A stretch of 36,298 nucleotides of DNA from Lachnospiraceae bacterium (GCA_004556655.1 SFGF01000034.1:1-36298), one strand, 5' to 3'; shown: positions 1 to 8,190, numbered from the stretch's first letter. Program-made: numbers and translations. The notes: generated by a model not told the origin, from the letters alone.

Positions 1-1
1 A

Positions 2-658
2 GTACGTTCTTTTGAAGAATATAAGTATCTGAAAGAGGCTTTCGACAAGAAAACTTATGGAAAGTTGAATTCTGTGATCCTGCAGAGAATCAGTGGTGAT
101 GTCTGCTGGGGGTTTGAAGACTGGTTCCATGATGAAAAACGAAGTGGTTCTGTAGTACTGGATCTTCACGTACACGATGTGGATTTTCTTCGATATATGT
201 TAGGGGAACCGGACAGGTTTGATGTAAAAGCAGTTGCTTTTGAGAGCGGAATGATCAATCAGATTATTACATCGTATGAATTTGGAGATGTATTTGCTGT
301 AGCTGAAGGTGTATGGGATGTTTCTCCGGCACTGAAGTTCCAGTCAAGCTTTAGAGCCTGCTTCGAAGAAGCAACACTTGTATTTAACAGTACACAGCAG
401 CCATCACTAACGGTATATAAGAAAGATGGCACAGTGGAAATTCCGGAATTAAAGGCGGAGTATAATCAGGACAGTGATGTGGCTGGAATTAATATATCTA
501 ATCTGGGACCGTATTATACTGAGATCAAATATTTCCTTGAGTGTGTGCAGGGCAACAAGCCAATAACGATCGCACCATTGATCGAAGGTGTAAAATCAGT
601 AGAGTTGGCATTACAGGAATGGGAAGCTGCCGAAAAATATGTAAAAGGTCATAAATAG
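2..658 (+). CDS. Gfo/Idh/MocA-family oxidoreductase, C-terminal part (5' end outside window)
   Basis: The reading frame is open from base 2 with no start or ribosome site, so the N-terminal Rossmann part lies before the window. About 218 residues are visible. The segment with LDLHVHDVDFLRYMLGEP is the typical C-terminal-domain entry of Gfo/Idh/MocA dehydrogenases: the HxHDVD stretch holds the substrate-side histidine, followed by the beta-sheet dimer domain. These enzymes use NAD(P) to oxidise or reduce sugars, cyclitols or their derivatives in the cytoplasm. The gene lies 73 bases before an ABC sugar-binding lipoprotein, so it probably acts on the imported substrate. Family call is firm; substrate unknown. 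Confidence 0.85.
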   Translation, partial: VRSFEEYKYLKEAFDKKTYGKLNSVILQRISGDVCWGFEDWFHDEKRSGSVVLDLHVHDVDFLRYMLGEPDRFDVKAVAFESGMINQIITSYEFGDVFAVAEGVWDVSPALKFQSSFRACFEEATLVFNSTQQPSLTVYKKDGTVEIPELKAEYNQDSDVAGINISNLGPYYTEIKYFLECVQGNKPITIAPLIEGVKSVELALQEWEAAEKYVKGHK

Positions 659-682
659 TAACATATTTTAAAGGATTCTTTT

Positions 683-697
683 ACCGCAATAAGCGGT
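683..697 (+). other. Small intercistronic hairpin
   Basis: ACCGC (683-687) pairs with GCGGT (693-697) around a 5-base loop, between the dehydrogenase stop and the binding-protein ribosome site (AAGGAGG at 719-725). There is no U tract, so it is not a terminator. It may protect the downstream mRNA from 3' decay, which is inference. Confidence 0.35.
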
Positions 698-731
698 GAG
701 AAATAAATATATTATTTAAGGAGGAAATACT

Positions 732-2066
732 ATGGCAAAGAAAACACTTGCAATTTTGTTGTCTGCAGTTATGGCAACATCCATGATGACTGCGTGCGGC
801 GGTTCCGACACAAAGTCAGACGAGGGAACAACTGATAACACAGCAACAGAGGACACAGCGACAGAGGACACAGCAACAGAAGACGCAGCAGATGAGGGTA
901 CAAGTTCAGGAGAAGAAGTGGTCCTGAAAGTATTTGATGCACATGCTTATGGTCTGGATGAATATGCGGAGATGGTTGAGGCATTTGAAAAAGATCATCC
1001 GGGTGTAAAAATTGAGGTACAGCATGCGGCAAATGATTCCGCTACACTTCTTCAGTCCCGTGTGAATTCAGGAGATATTCCGGATGTATTTGACGTTGAG
1101 TCCGGTACTTCTGCAAAAAAATACTATGAATATGCTTATGACTGGACGGATGATACCGATGTAACATCACTGTTCAATGAAGATGCACTGGAAACAGGAA
1201 GAGATGATGATGGAAAGATCAAATCCCTGCCATGGACTTATGAGAATATGGGTATCCTGTACAACAGAGATTGCTTTGATAAAGCAGGAATTACAGAACT
1301 TCCTACCACAATGGATGAACTGGAAGAAGCCTGCAAAAAACTTGAGGCTGCCGGTATCACAGCATTTGCAATGCCTGCAAAGGAAACATGGGTTCTTGGT
1401 CAGCTGGCTACCCATTTTATGATGGATAAGTCTTTAGATGCTACAGGAACAGTAGAAGCAATCAAATCTGGCGAACTGACATTTGAAAATATGCCAAACT
1501 GGAACAATTTGTTCAGAATGTTGGATCTGGCTATTGAATATGGTCCTGACAAACCACTGGAAATTGACTGGGAAACTTCTGAAAACATGCTGGCAAACGG
1601 AGAAGCAGCTATGATTCATATGGGTGACTGGTGTCAGTCAACTCTGGATTCTTTCAATCCGGATGCTAACATTGGATTCCTTCCATGCCCGGTTGGTGAC
1701 AGCGCAGATGATTGCACATTGCTTTCCAACTGTAACTGGACTTATATTGTTAATAAAGATTCTGAAAATTTGGATCTGGCTAAAGAATATCTTACTTATA
1801 TTCTGACATCTGATATGGGTCAGTATTGGATGTGCGAAGGCGTTGGAGCTGTACCTGGTGTAAAGACAGACAAAGAGGTACAGGGTAAACTGGCTAACGA
1901 TGCGAAGACTTATATCGCAGAAGGAAAGACAAACGGATGGATTCATACAATTGCACCGACAGGCTATGGCGATACTTGTGGGCCTTACCTGCAGGCATAT
2001 ATGACAGGAGATATGAGTGCTGAAGAAGTAACACAGTGCTTCCAGGAGTTCTGGTCAGCCGGCTGA
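732..2066 (+). CDS. ABC transporter sugar-binding lipoprotein
   Basis: Extracellular solute-binding protein (family 1) of a carbohydrate ABC importer, 444 aa. The N-terminus is a lipoprotein signal: basic MAKK, a hydrophobic stretch, then a lipobox ending at Cys22 (MTAC). After it comes a low-complexity acidic linker with three ATEDT-type repeats (residues about 38-52) that spaces the domain from the membrane anchor. The mature domain starts near VVLKVFDAHAYG and shows the usual EMVEAFEKDHPGVKIEV strand-helix of this family. AAGGAGG sits 6 bases before the ATG. Two permease genes follow after a leaky-looking terminator, an arrangement that allows extra binding protein. No ATPase is encoded nearby; a shared MsmK/UgpC-type ATPase elsewhere is probable. 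Substrate unknown. Confidence 0.93.
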   Translation: MAKKTLAILLSAVMATSMMTACGGSDTKSDEGTTDNTATEDTATEDTATEDAADEGTSSGEEVVLKVFDAHAYGLDEYAEMVEAFEKDHPGVKIEVQHAANDSATLLQSRVNSGDIPDVFDVESGTSAKKYYEYAYDWTDDTDVTSLFNEDALETGRDDDGKIKSLPWTYENMGILYNRDCFDKAGITELPTTMDELEEACKKLEAAGITAFAMPAKETWVLGQLATHFMMDKSLDATGTVEAIKSGELTFENMPNWNNLFRMLDLAIEYGPDKPLEIDWETSENMLANGEAAMIHMGDWCQSTLDSFNPDANIGFLPCPVGDSADDCTLLSNCNWTYIVNKDSENLDLAKEYLTYILTSDMGQYWMCEGVGAVPGVKTDKEVQGKLANDAKTYIAEGKTNGWIHTIAPTGYGDTCGPYLQAYMTGDMSAEEVTQCFQEFWSAG

Positions 2067-2127
2067 TAACATATTAGTAGCTTAGAAACGGAAGATAGAA
2101 AAACGGATTTATAAGCATGGGATGGAC

Positions 2128-2168
2128 AAGGGGGTAGGGAGGACAGAATTGTTCCCTGCTCCCTTTTT
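2128..2168 (+). terminator. Intrinsic terminator/attenuator between binding protein and permeases
   Basis: A 13-bp stem, AAGGGGGTAGGGA (2128-2140) with TCCCTGCTCCCTT (2153-2165), contains two G-U pairs and is followed by TTTTT. It lies inside the transporter operon, so partial termination would give more binding-protein mRNA than permease mRNA. That use is known for other ABC operons and inferred here. Confidence 0.75.
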
Positions 2169-2230
2169 ATACCATAATGCATAATAGAAGTGTTAGTGTT
2201 GAGACTATGATCATTCAGGAGGGGATGAAT

Positions 2231-3112
2231 TTGAAAAATAAGAAAATAAAAGAATTTCTTCTTTTTGCTCTGTTCGTTTTTCCGGCAGTAATATTTGTCT
2301 TATTTGCGACTGACATACCATTTGTGATGAACTTGTATTATTCCGTCTTTGATTGGAATGGTGTCGGAAGAGAAATGACATTTGTAGGACTTGATAACTT
2401 TGTAAAAATATTTACCAATGACAGCCTCTTCTGGAAGGGTGTCAAGTTTACTCTGAAATTTGCAGTATTTTATGTAATCATTGTGAATGCAATTTCATTG
2501 GTTGTAGCACTTGTAATGTCAAAGGAGAAGAAATCTTCTAGTGTTGGTCGTGCATTTTATTATATTCCATACATTATCAGTTTGACTGCAATCAGTTTGA
2601 TTTGGAAATTTATTTTCGGACCAGGATTTGAAGCTCTCTATAATATTACGGGATGGGAGTTCTTTAACTGGAGTTGGGTAGGGACCCCGAAACTGGCTTT
2701 CTGGGTAGTCGTAATCATGGCCGTATGGCAGAATGTTGGTTTCTATATGGTTAATTATATAGCCGGTATTATCGCAGTACCAAAAGAATTAATTGAAGCT
2801 GCCAAGATAGATGGGGCAAATGCTTTTCAGGTATTCCGTAAGATTACGGTTCCGTTGATCATGCCTGCGGTATCAATCTGTATGTTGACGTCTTTGACAT
2901 TTGCATTTAAGCTGTTTGATATTATCATGGTATTTACCAAGGGTGGTCCTGCAAACTCCACAGTTTCAGTTGCCTACAATATCTATAAAGAAGCATTTGT
3001 CAACAGTAAATATGGCCTGGCAACAGCAAAATCACTGGTATTTGTTGTGTTTGTACTGATTGTAACCGCTATTCAGCTTAAAGTAACAAAGAGTAAGGAG
3101 GTAGAGGCATAA
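2231..3112 (+). CDS. Carbohydrate ABC transporter permease (MalF-like)
   Basis: Inner-membrane subunit of the importer, about 293 aa with six predicted membrane segments. The EAA loop that contacts the ATPase is visible as ELIEAAKIDGANAFQVFRKI. I prefer TTG at 2231 as the start because AGGAGG (2217-2222) lies 8 bases before it; the in-frame ATGs at 2177 and 2225 are badly placed relative to that site (2225 is only 2 bases from it). The gene overlaps the next permease by one base (TAATG), so the two are translationally coupled. It belongs to the MalF/UgpA class; the sugar transported cannot be read from sequence. Confidence 0.92.
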   Translation: MKNKKIKEFLLFALFVFPAVIFVLFATDIPFVMNLYYSVFDWNGVGREMTFVGLDNFVKIFTNDSLFWKGVKFTLKFAVFYVIIVNAISLVVALVMSKEKKSSSVGRAFYYIPYIISLTAISLIWKFIFGPGFEALYNITGWEFFNWSWVGTPKLAFWVVVIMAVWQNVGFYMVNYIAGIIAVPKELIEAAKIDGANAFQVFRKITVPLIMPAVSICMLTSLTFAFKLFDIIMVFTKGGPANSTVSVAYNIYKEAFVNSKYGLATAKSLVFVVFVLIVTAIQLKVTKSKEVEA

Positions 3113-3951
3113 TGAGTAAGATTTTGAAGAAAATCAAAAAGATCAATCCACTTGCGGTTATCGTTTTTATATGCTCCATTTTCTGGCTGATGCCGCTTAT
3201 CCTGATTTTTATTAACTCTTTTAAGCCGTACAATGATATGCTTCAGCATTTTCTGGCTTTGCCGAAAAGCTGGAGTCTGGATATGTATATAGAAACATGG
3301 ACCAAGTTCAACTTTCCGATGTTAATTAAGAATACATTGTTGTATACTGTTTGTACGGTACTGATGATCGTTCTTCTGGCTCCTATGGCAGCGTATAAGC
3401 TGGCAAGAACAAAAAGCAAAATGAGTGGAATCTGCTTTGTTCTGATTATCATGCCGATGATGGTTCCGTTCCAGTCTTACATGATTACGTTGACAAGATT
3501 AGTTGCCAATGTAAATCTTACCGGCACAAAAATGGGTCAGATTCTGGTAAGCATTGGTCTTTGTATGCCACTGGCTGTATATATGATCCACGGATTTGTA
3601 AAAAATGTACCTCTGGAATTGGAAGAATGTGCATGTATAGATGGAGCAAGTAAGATTCGTACCTATTTCAGTATTGTTTTGCCTCTGTTAAAGCCGATTT
3701 TGACAACTGTAGTAGTTCTTGATACACTGGCTACCTGGAACGATATCATTACCAACCAGTTGATCGTAGGAGGCAATGCACGGGCAATGAACATTCAGAA
3801 TGCGTTGTATATGCAGTTCTCTGCTCAGACCGCTGACTGGGAACATGCTCTTCCGGGTATTGTAATGTCCATGATACCAAGTTTGATTTTCTTTGTGGCA
3901 ATGCAGAAACATATCGTGGGTGGCGTTACCGCAGGTGCTGTTAAAGGTTGA
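3112..3951 (+). CDS. Carbohydrate ABC transporter permease (MalG-like)
   Basis: Second membrane subunit of the importer, 279 aa, with six membrane segments and the EAA loop ELEECACIDGASKIRTYF. The C-terminus ending in VGGVTAGAVKG is the standard tail of MalG/UgpE-type permeases. Its ATG shares a base with the stop of the upstream permease; GGAGG at 3096-3100, within the end of that gene, acts as the ribosome site. It forms the heterodimeric channel with the MalF-like subunit and works with the lipoprotein at 732-2066. Confidence 0.93.
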   Translation: MSKILKKIKKINPLAVIVFICSIFWLMPLILIFINSFKPYNDMLQHFLALPKSWSLDMYIETWTKFNFPMLIKNTLLYTVCTVLMIVLLAPMAAYKLARTKSKMSGICFVLIIMPMMVPFQSYMITLTRLVANVNLTGTKMGQILVSIGLCMPLAVYMIHGFVKNVPLELEECACIDGASKIRTYFSIVLPLLKPILTTVVVLDTLATWNDIITNQLIVGGNARAMNIQNALYMQFSAQTADWEHALPGIVMSMIPSLIFFVAMQKHIVGGVTAGAVKG

Positions 3952-3997
3952 TTGAAAGCAACATTGAGTATTTAGAAAAAGGAGAAGGTATAAGACA

Positions 3998-4834
3998 ATG
4001 AAAATTGGTGTATTGATTGAACTTTTTAAAGATACGGACATTGATGAACGTTTTGCAGAGTTAAAATCTATGGGGATGGAAAGCTGTCAGCTGGTATGCT
4101 GGGACAGAGAAATTCTTCATGATGACGGCATGGCAGAGGCAGTGAATCAGGCGGTTGAAAAACACGGAGTTCATATTACTGCTTTCTGGTGTGGATGGGA
4201 AGGACGCAAAGTATGGGATTTCTATGAAGGACAGCTTACACTGGGTCTGGTACCTGTTGATTACAGAGTAGAAAGATTGAAAATGCTGATGGAAGGTTCT
4301 GATTTTGCTAAGAAAATCCATGTAACAGATTTTGCTACACATGTGGGGTATATGCCTGAAAATCCATATGATCCCAAGTATGAAGAAGTTCTGGTAGCCT
4401 GCAAGGCAATCGTGGAAAAATGTAAAGAGAATGGACAGAACTTCCTCTTTGAGACAGGACAGGAGACTCCGGTTACTTTAAAACGTGCGATTCAGGATAT
4501 TGAGAAAACTCTGGGGAAAGGAAATGTAGGAATCAATCTGGATCCTGCAAACCTGATCATGTATGGCAAAGCAAATCCTGTGGATGCATTGGAAGTATTC
4601 GGAGAATATGTAAGAGGAATCCATGGAAAAGACGGTATGTATCCGACGGATGGACATTATCTGGGAGCAGAAGTTCCACTGGGACAGGGAAAAGTAAATT
4701 ATCCGGCATTCGTAGCCAAATTGAAAGAAATTGGATATGAAGGCGATATTACGATTGAACGTGAGATTTCCGGGGAAGAACAGAAAAAAGACATTATCAT
4801 GGCAAAAGAAACACTGGATAAACTGATTGGATAA
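3998..4834 (+). CDS. Sugar phosphate isomerase/epimerase (xylose-isomerase-like TIM barrel)
   Basis: 278 aa, matching the AP-endonuclease-2/IolE-IolI-like TIM-barrel superfamily. Visible signs are MKIGVLIEL at the first strand, a glutamate in FLFETGQETP, NLDPANLI, a histidine in VRGIHGKDG, and the closing EGDITIERE, which together supply the usual Glu-Asp-His-Glu metal site. Members isomerise or epimerise free or phosphorylated keto-sugars and cyclitols in the cytoplasm. It starts 46 bases after the permease with a GGAGAAGG ribosome site and ends in front of a strong hairpin terminator. With the upstream dehydrogenase it suggests oxidation plus epimerisation of an imported sugar. Exact reaction unknown. 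Confidence 0.85.
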   Translation: MKIGVLIELFKDTDIDERFAELKSMGMESCQLVCWDREILHDDGMAEAVNQAVEKHGVHITAFWCGWEGRKVWDFYEGQLTLGLVPVDYRVERLKMLMEGSDFAKKIHVTDFATHVGYMPENPYDPKYEEVLVACKAIVEKCKENGQNFLFETGQETPVTLKRAIQDIEKTLGKGNVGINLDPANLIMYGKANPVDALEVFGEYVRGIHGKDGMYPTDGHYLGAEVPLGQGKVNYPAFVAKLKEIGYEGDITIEREISGEEQKKDIIMAKETLDKLIG

Positions 4835-4849
4835 TTATTGTGGTATTTC

Positions 4850-4913
4850 AAAGAAAAACGGTACACAGTACGTGAGGGTATGGTATACTTTCTGTAGTGT
4901 ACCGTTTTTCTTT
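4850..4913 (+). terminator. Long, symmetrical intrinsic terminator
   Basis: A 17-bp perfect stem has left arm 4850-4866 and right arm 4897-4913, with a run of A on one side and T on the other, so it could act in both directions. It separates the isomerase from the creatininase-family gene; the latter therefore depends on read-through or on a promoter I cannot identify with confidence. Confidence 0.8.
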
Positions 4914-4936
4914 GTTATAAATAGCAGGAGGTTAAA

Positions 4937-5665
4937 ATGACTGATAAAGTATTATATGAAGAATTATGTCCGAAGGAGTTTGAAGAGAGAATTACCGTAT
5001 GTCCGATTGCCTATCTGCCGCTTGGAACTCTCGAATGGCATGGTCCGCATTTGCCGTTGGGGGCAGATGGGATTCAGTCTCAGGAATTGTTTGTACGTGT
5101 GGCAAAAAAGGTAGGAGGAGTAGTACTGCCTAAATTATTTCTGGGTCCGGATCGCTATTATCATGATCCGGAAAAAGAATTTTATGGAATGGATATTTAT
5201 ACAGGGGGAACTGTGGTACCTTATGAAATGCAGCAACTTTCGGGAAGTGCATACTGGATGCCGGATCATCAATATCAGCAGATGATACTTCAGATTGCAG
5301 CAAATCTTTCCAGGGCAGGTATTAAAATTCTGGTGGCACATGGTCATGGTCCGTCTACCTGGCAGTTTTGTGATTTGAAAAACGAAATAAAAGCTTTGTA
5401 TGGTATGGACTGCTATACTGCTTTCGATTTTCTTGATGATGATGTTCTTGGATATCAGTGTGATCACGCAGCTGCGAACGAAACTTCGATTACGATGGCG
5501 GTCCGTCGGGAATTGGTACAGATGGAGCGTATTACTTCCGGGAATGAAGCTCCGGTGGCAATAGCCGGACGGGATCCTCGTGAGTATGCATCAGAAGAAT
5601 ATGGTAAACAGGTACTGGAAGCAAATGTGGAAGTGATGAGTAAAGGATTATTGTCATTACTGTAA
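4937..5665 (+). CDS. Creatininase-family amidohydrolase
   Basis: 242 aa, full length for the creatininase family (creatinine amidohydrolase, MftE, FAPy deformylase and many of unknown role). The fold signature is PLGTLEWHGPHLPLGADG near residues 26-45, giving Glu/His/Asp metal ligands, then LVAHGHGPS (a second metal His) and DHAAANETS (metal Glu). AGGAGG lies 7 bases before the ATG. Members of this family appear in sugar operons and often carry misleading creatininase names. The substrate is unknown; a lactone, amide or formyl derivative of the pathway intermediate is a guess from family chemistry only. Confidence 0.85.
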   Translation: MTDKVLYEELCPKEFEERITVCPIAYLPLGTLEWHGPHLPLGADGIQSQELFVRVAKKVGGVVLPKLFLGPDRYYHDPEKEFYGMDIYTGGTVVPYEMQQLSGSAYWMPDHQYQQMILQIAANLSRAGIKILVAHGHGPSTWQFCDLKNEIKALYGMDCYTAFDFLDDDVLGYQCDHAAANETSITMAVRRELVQMERITSGNEAPVAIAGRDPREYASEEYGKQVLEANVEVMSKGLLSLL

Positions 5666-5670
5666 AAAAT

Positions 5671-5726
5671 AAATGCCTTTCTTTCTGGAAACAGTTTTTC
5701 TCTGCTTCCGGAAAGAGGGCATTTTG
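5671..5726. terminator. Bidirectional terminator between convergent genes
   Basis: AAATGCC (5671-5677) pairs with GGCATTT (5718-5724), and the inner CTTTCTTTCTGGAA pairs imperfectly with TTCCGGAAAGAG. It lies between the stop of the creatininase-family gene and the stop of the convergent dehydrogenase, with A-rich and T-rich flanks on opposite sides. Confidence 0.7.
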
Positions 5727-5730
5727 CTTG

Positions 5731-6753
5731 TTAGACATCAAACTTCAGGACAATTTTTAATACATCTTGGGGATGTTCCGTGATGAGAGTCAGTGCTTTG
5801 TCGATGTCCTTATAACTAAAGGATCTTGTCATCAATTGTTCCGGATGTAAAGATCCGTCTTCGAATCCGGCGATAACTTCATCAAAACAATTATTATTGA
5901 GTCTGGAACCTACAATGGTCAATTCTTTTCTTGTGATATCAGCCATGGTGATGGCAGAAGGTTGATTTTTCAGTCCGATGACCACAATACGACCTGCCGG
6001 ACAGGCCAGCTGAACGCACTGTTCAAAAGATGATGGAATACATACAGTATCCACAATTACAGGTATTCCTTCTCCATCGGTAAATTTATTAAGACATTCT
6101 TCCAGGTTTTCCTCTGATACAAGAACGGTTTCGTCAGCTCCCATAGATTTTGCTTTTTCCAGGCGTTCTTTTACCAGGTCTGTCATAATAACCTCTGCCC
6201 CATTTCTTTTGGCAACCTGCATAGCAGCAATGCCGATGGGACCGGAACCCATAATCAAAACTTTGTCTCCTTTGGTAATCTGACCTCGTCTGTTGATTTC
6301 AACGCCGATCGTGAATGGTTCTACCAGTCCAAGGTAGGATTCATCCATATCTATATGGAATTTATGTACATTGGAAGCAGAAGCAACCACATATTCAGTA
6401 AATCCTCCGTCTCTGTGAACTCCCATAACTTCCAGAGTGGAGCACACATTATGACGGTTGATCCGACAGGCGTAGCAGTGACCGCAGCTTATAACAGGGT
6501 CGACGGCTACCTTGTCCCCCGGTTTGAGATTTGTAACACCGGAACCGATTTCTTCTACAATACCTCCAAATTCATGTCCAATGACACGGGGGTATGTCGC
6601 CAATGAATTTGTTCCGTTATAGATTCCGATATCAGAACCACAGATACCGCCGGAAGTGATTTTAATAAGCACATCATCCTGCTTTTTTATACTTGGCTTT
6701 GGTACATCTACAATTTTTACATTAAATGGTTCGATTACTTTTATAGCTTTCAT
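5731..6753 (-). CDS. Zinc-dependent alcohol/polyol dehydrogenase
   Basis: 340 aa medium-chain dehydrogenase. Cys38, His60 and Glu61 (GGICGSD, GHEFGG) form the catalytic zinc site; Cys90, Cys93, Cys96 and Cys104 hold the structural zinc. The Rossmann loop GSGPIG and an Asp at the end of the next strand (VIMTDLVKERL) point to NAD rather than NADP. It is similar in type to threonine, sorbitol, idonate and galactonate dehydrogenases; sequence alone does not separate these. AAGGAG lies 6 bases before the ATG. It is transcribed divergently from the GntR regulator, and the gap carries paired palindromes, so it is probably repressed by that regulator and induced by the sugar acid or polyol. Confidence 0.9.
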   Translation of the reverse strand: MKAIKVIEPFNVKIVDVPKPSIKKQDDVLIKITSGGICGSDIGIYNGTNSLATYPRVIGHEFGGIVEEIGSGVTNLKPGDKVAVDPVISCGHCYACRINRHNVCSTLEVMGVHRDGGFTEYVVASASNVHKFHIDMDESYLGLVEPFTIGVEINRRGQITKGDKVLIMGSGPIGIAAMQVAKRNGAEVIMTDLVKERLEKAKSMGADETVLVSEENLEECLNKFTDGEGIPVIVDTVCIPSSFEQCVQLACPAGRIVVIGLKNQPSAITMADITRKELTIVGSRLNNNCFDEVIAGFEDGSLHPEQLMTRSFSYKDIDKALTLITEHPQDVLKIVLKFDV

Positions 6754-6834
6754 GCGGATTCTCCTTTTTGTATTTTATATGTTTCTTCTGATATTTGCGG
6801 TATTCTATATGATAGAAATATCAATTGATTAAAA

Positions 6835-6846
6835 CTAATATATTAG
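6835..6846. promoter_or_regulatory. Putative operator, copy 1
   Basis: Perfect 12-base palindrome CTAATATATTAG, inside an 18-base match (AAAA before, AT after) to the copy 78 bases further on. It abuts the possible -35 of the dehydrogenase promoter. Likely bound by the neighbouring GntR-family protein (inference). Confidence 0.55.
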
Positions 6847-6912
6847 ATTGAAAACACAAAATGCCTTAAATATAAGGAGATTTTAGACAGATTAAATAGA
6901 TAATAATCAAAA

Positions 6913-6924
6913 CTAATATATTAG
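6913..6924. promoter_or_regulatory. Putative operator, copy 2
   Basis: Second perfect CTAATATATTAG, with the same flanking AAAA and AT as copy 1. The 78-base separation (about 7.4 helical turns) would allow two dimers or a DNA loop. Confidence 0.55.
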
Positions 6925-6941
6925 ATATCTATCAAACAATA

Positions 6942-6956
6942 TACCAGTATTTGGTA
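6942..6956. promoter_or_regulatory. Inverted repeat TACCA-N5-TGGTA
   Basis: TACCA (6942-6946) and TGGTA (6952-6956) around 5 bases. This resembles half-sites seen for FadR-type GntR proteins but could be chance in this AT-rich gap. Confidence 0.3.
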
Positions 6957-7040
6957 AAAAAGGCAAGCTGTAAAATCAGCCAATAATACGAACAAAAACT
7001 GTGGAAAATTAACAAGATAATGGATTCTATTGCAGAATGC

Positions 7041-7069
7041 TTGGATTTCCGGGGTGATTAGGGTAGAAT
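7041..7069 (+). promoter_or_regulatory. Candidate promoter of the GntR regulator
   Basis: TTGGAT (7041-7046), 17 bases, TAGAAT (7064-7069). The -10 matches consensus 5 of 6, the -35 only 3 of 6. It would give a leader of about 80 bases before the ATG at 7158. Confidence 0.4.
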
Positions 7070-7157
7070 AAAGTAATATATCAGATAAATGACGCCTTTC
7101 GTCTTTGTAGGTGGTACGTAAAGAGTTCGGAAAAAGATTGAGAAGAGGTAGAACATA

Positions 7158-7859
7158 ATGAACATAAAGGTGGAAGAAAAGCGGAAAGAAGAGAATAATA
7201 GAGAATTCGCCTATCGGATTTTGCGGAAAAATATCATGAGTCTCCAGATCCTTCCGGGGGAGACTTTAAATGAAGGGGATTTATCAGAGTTATTTCATAT
7301 GAGCAGAACACCGGTACATGAAGCGGTGATTATGCTAAAAGAGGAATCCCTGGTTCGGGTAATTCCACAAAGTGGTTCCAAGGTTACGCATATTGACATT
7401 AATATTCTGAAAGAAGGATATTTTTTACGTTCTGTAGTTGAACCGGAGATTATACGACAATTAGCTGGAAATATTTCACAGGAAAATGCAATGTTGTTGA
7501 AAAATAATCTCGAGCAACAAGAAAAGGTGTTACAGCAGGAAGACAATATTGATGACTTTTTTAAACTGGATGATAGGTTTCACAAAATTATATATAAAGC
7601 AGCAGAGAAAAAACTTGTATGGGATGCGGTAAAAAAAGTAAGTTCGCATTATGACAGGGTTCGATATCTGGATGCAATCAGAGGAGGAACAGATCTTCGG
7701 GAGATTTATGAAGAACATAAAAAAATATATCAATTTCTATTAATCGGCTATGTATCGGATTTCAATCTGAATGATTTTTATGAAAGACATTTGGGAACTT
7801 ATAAAAAGCATTTTTCTAGGATTCTTGAGGATTCTCCGGAGTATTTTGATTTGTTCTAA
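7158..7859 (+). CDS. GntR-family transcriptional regulator, FCD (FadR) subfamily
   Basis: 233 aa. Residues about 18-80 form the winged helix-turn-helix (AYRILRKNIMSLQILPG, then SELFHMSRTPVHEAVIML, then the wing VRVIPQSGSKVTHI). Residues about 85-225 are the all-helical FCD ligand domain; DDRFHKIIYKAAE and YEEHKKIYQFLL supply the Asp/His residues that often bind a metal and a carboxylate ligand. Such proteins usually repress sugar-acid or organic-acid catabolic genes and are released by the substrate. Divergent placement next to the dehydrogenase and the paired palindromes fit local control. The start is supported by AGAAGAGG about 8 bases upstream. Confidence 0.9.
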   Translation: MNIKVEEKRKEENNREFAYRILRKNIMSLQILPGETLNEGDLSELFHMSRTPVHEAVIMLKEESLVRVIPQSGSKVTHIDINILKEGYFLRSVVEPEIIRQLAGNISQENAMLLKNNLEQQEKVLQQEDNIDDFFKLDDRFHKIIYKAAEKKLVWDAVKKVSSHYDRVRYLDAIRGGTDLREIYEEHKKIYQFLLIGYVSDFNLNDFYERHLGTYKKHFSRILEDSPEYFDLF

Positions 7860-7877
7860 ATAATATGTAAAAGCATA

Positions 7878-7905
7878 TTGACATATTGCGAATGCGTGAT
7901 ATGAT
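7878..7905 (+). promoter_or_regulatory. Strong promoter before the Rpn-tail gene
   Basis: A perfect TTGACA (7878-7883), 16 bases, TATGAT (7900-7905; 5 of 6). It lies just after the GntR stop and reads into the short ORF at 7942-8190. Confidence 0.6.
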
Positions 7906-7941
7906 ATGTGTAGGTTAACCCTTACTTAAGATAAAATATTA

Positions 7942-8190
7942 ATGGATGAGAGTGAGGAATATATTGATATGTGCAAAGCAATTCAGGATATGAGAGAAGA
8001 GGCAATGCAGACTGGAAAAAAGGAAGGAAGACAGGAAGGCAGACAGGAAGGTCAACAAATAAAAGAAAAAGAAATTATTATACGGATGCTGAATAAGAAA
8101 ATTTTTACATATGAAGAAATTGCGGAGATAGTTAGGACTTCAGTAAAAAAAGTAAAAGAAGCGGAAAGTGAAATGTTGAATATAAAATAA
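7942..8190 (+). CDS. Stand-alone C-terminal tail of an Rpn/PD-(D/E)XK transposase-like protein
   Basis: 82 aa. It begins DMCKAIQDMREEAMQ, continues through a Gly-Arg-Gln-Glu repeat (EGRQEGRQEGQQ) and ends in a small helix-turn-helix-like segment (IRMLNKKIFTYEEIAEIVRTSVKKVKE). This is how the C-termini of Rpn-family (recombination-promoting nuclease/putative transposase) proteins of Firmicutes look, but the N-terminal nuclease domain of about 200 residues is absent and an in-frame stop lies at 7927-7929. No clear ribosome site precedes the ATG. It is most simply a gene remnant. It could instead be an expressed small protein, because a good promoter precedes it and a terminator follows; some rpn genes are known to make a C-terminal short product that restrains the full-length nuclease. 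Confidence 0.6.
   Translation: MDESEEYIDMCKAIQDMREEAMQTGKKEGRQEGRQEGQQIKEKEIIIRMLNKKIFTYEEIAEIVRTSVKKVKEAESEMLNIK

Larger units (their letters stand above)
6754..7157. promoter_or_regulatory. Divergent control region between dehydrogenase and GntR genes
   Basis: 404 AT-rich bases without a gene. It holds the two CTAATATATTAG palindromes, an inverted repeat TACCA-N5-TGGTA and a candidate gntR promoter, each listed separately. A weak minus-strand promoter for the dehydrogenase (TTAATC at 6832-6827, 17 bases, TATAGA at 6809-6804) lies immediately inside the first palindrome, which suits repression. Nothing else is recognisable. Confidence 0.6.
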
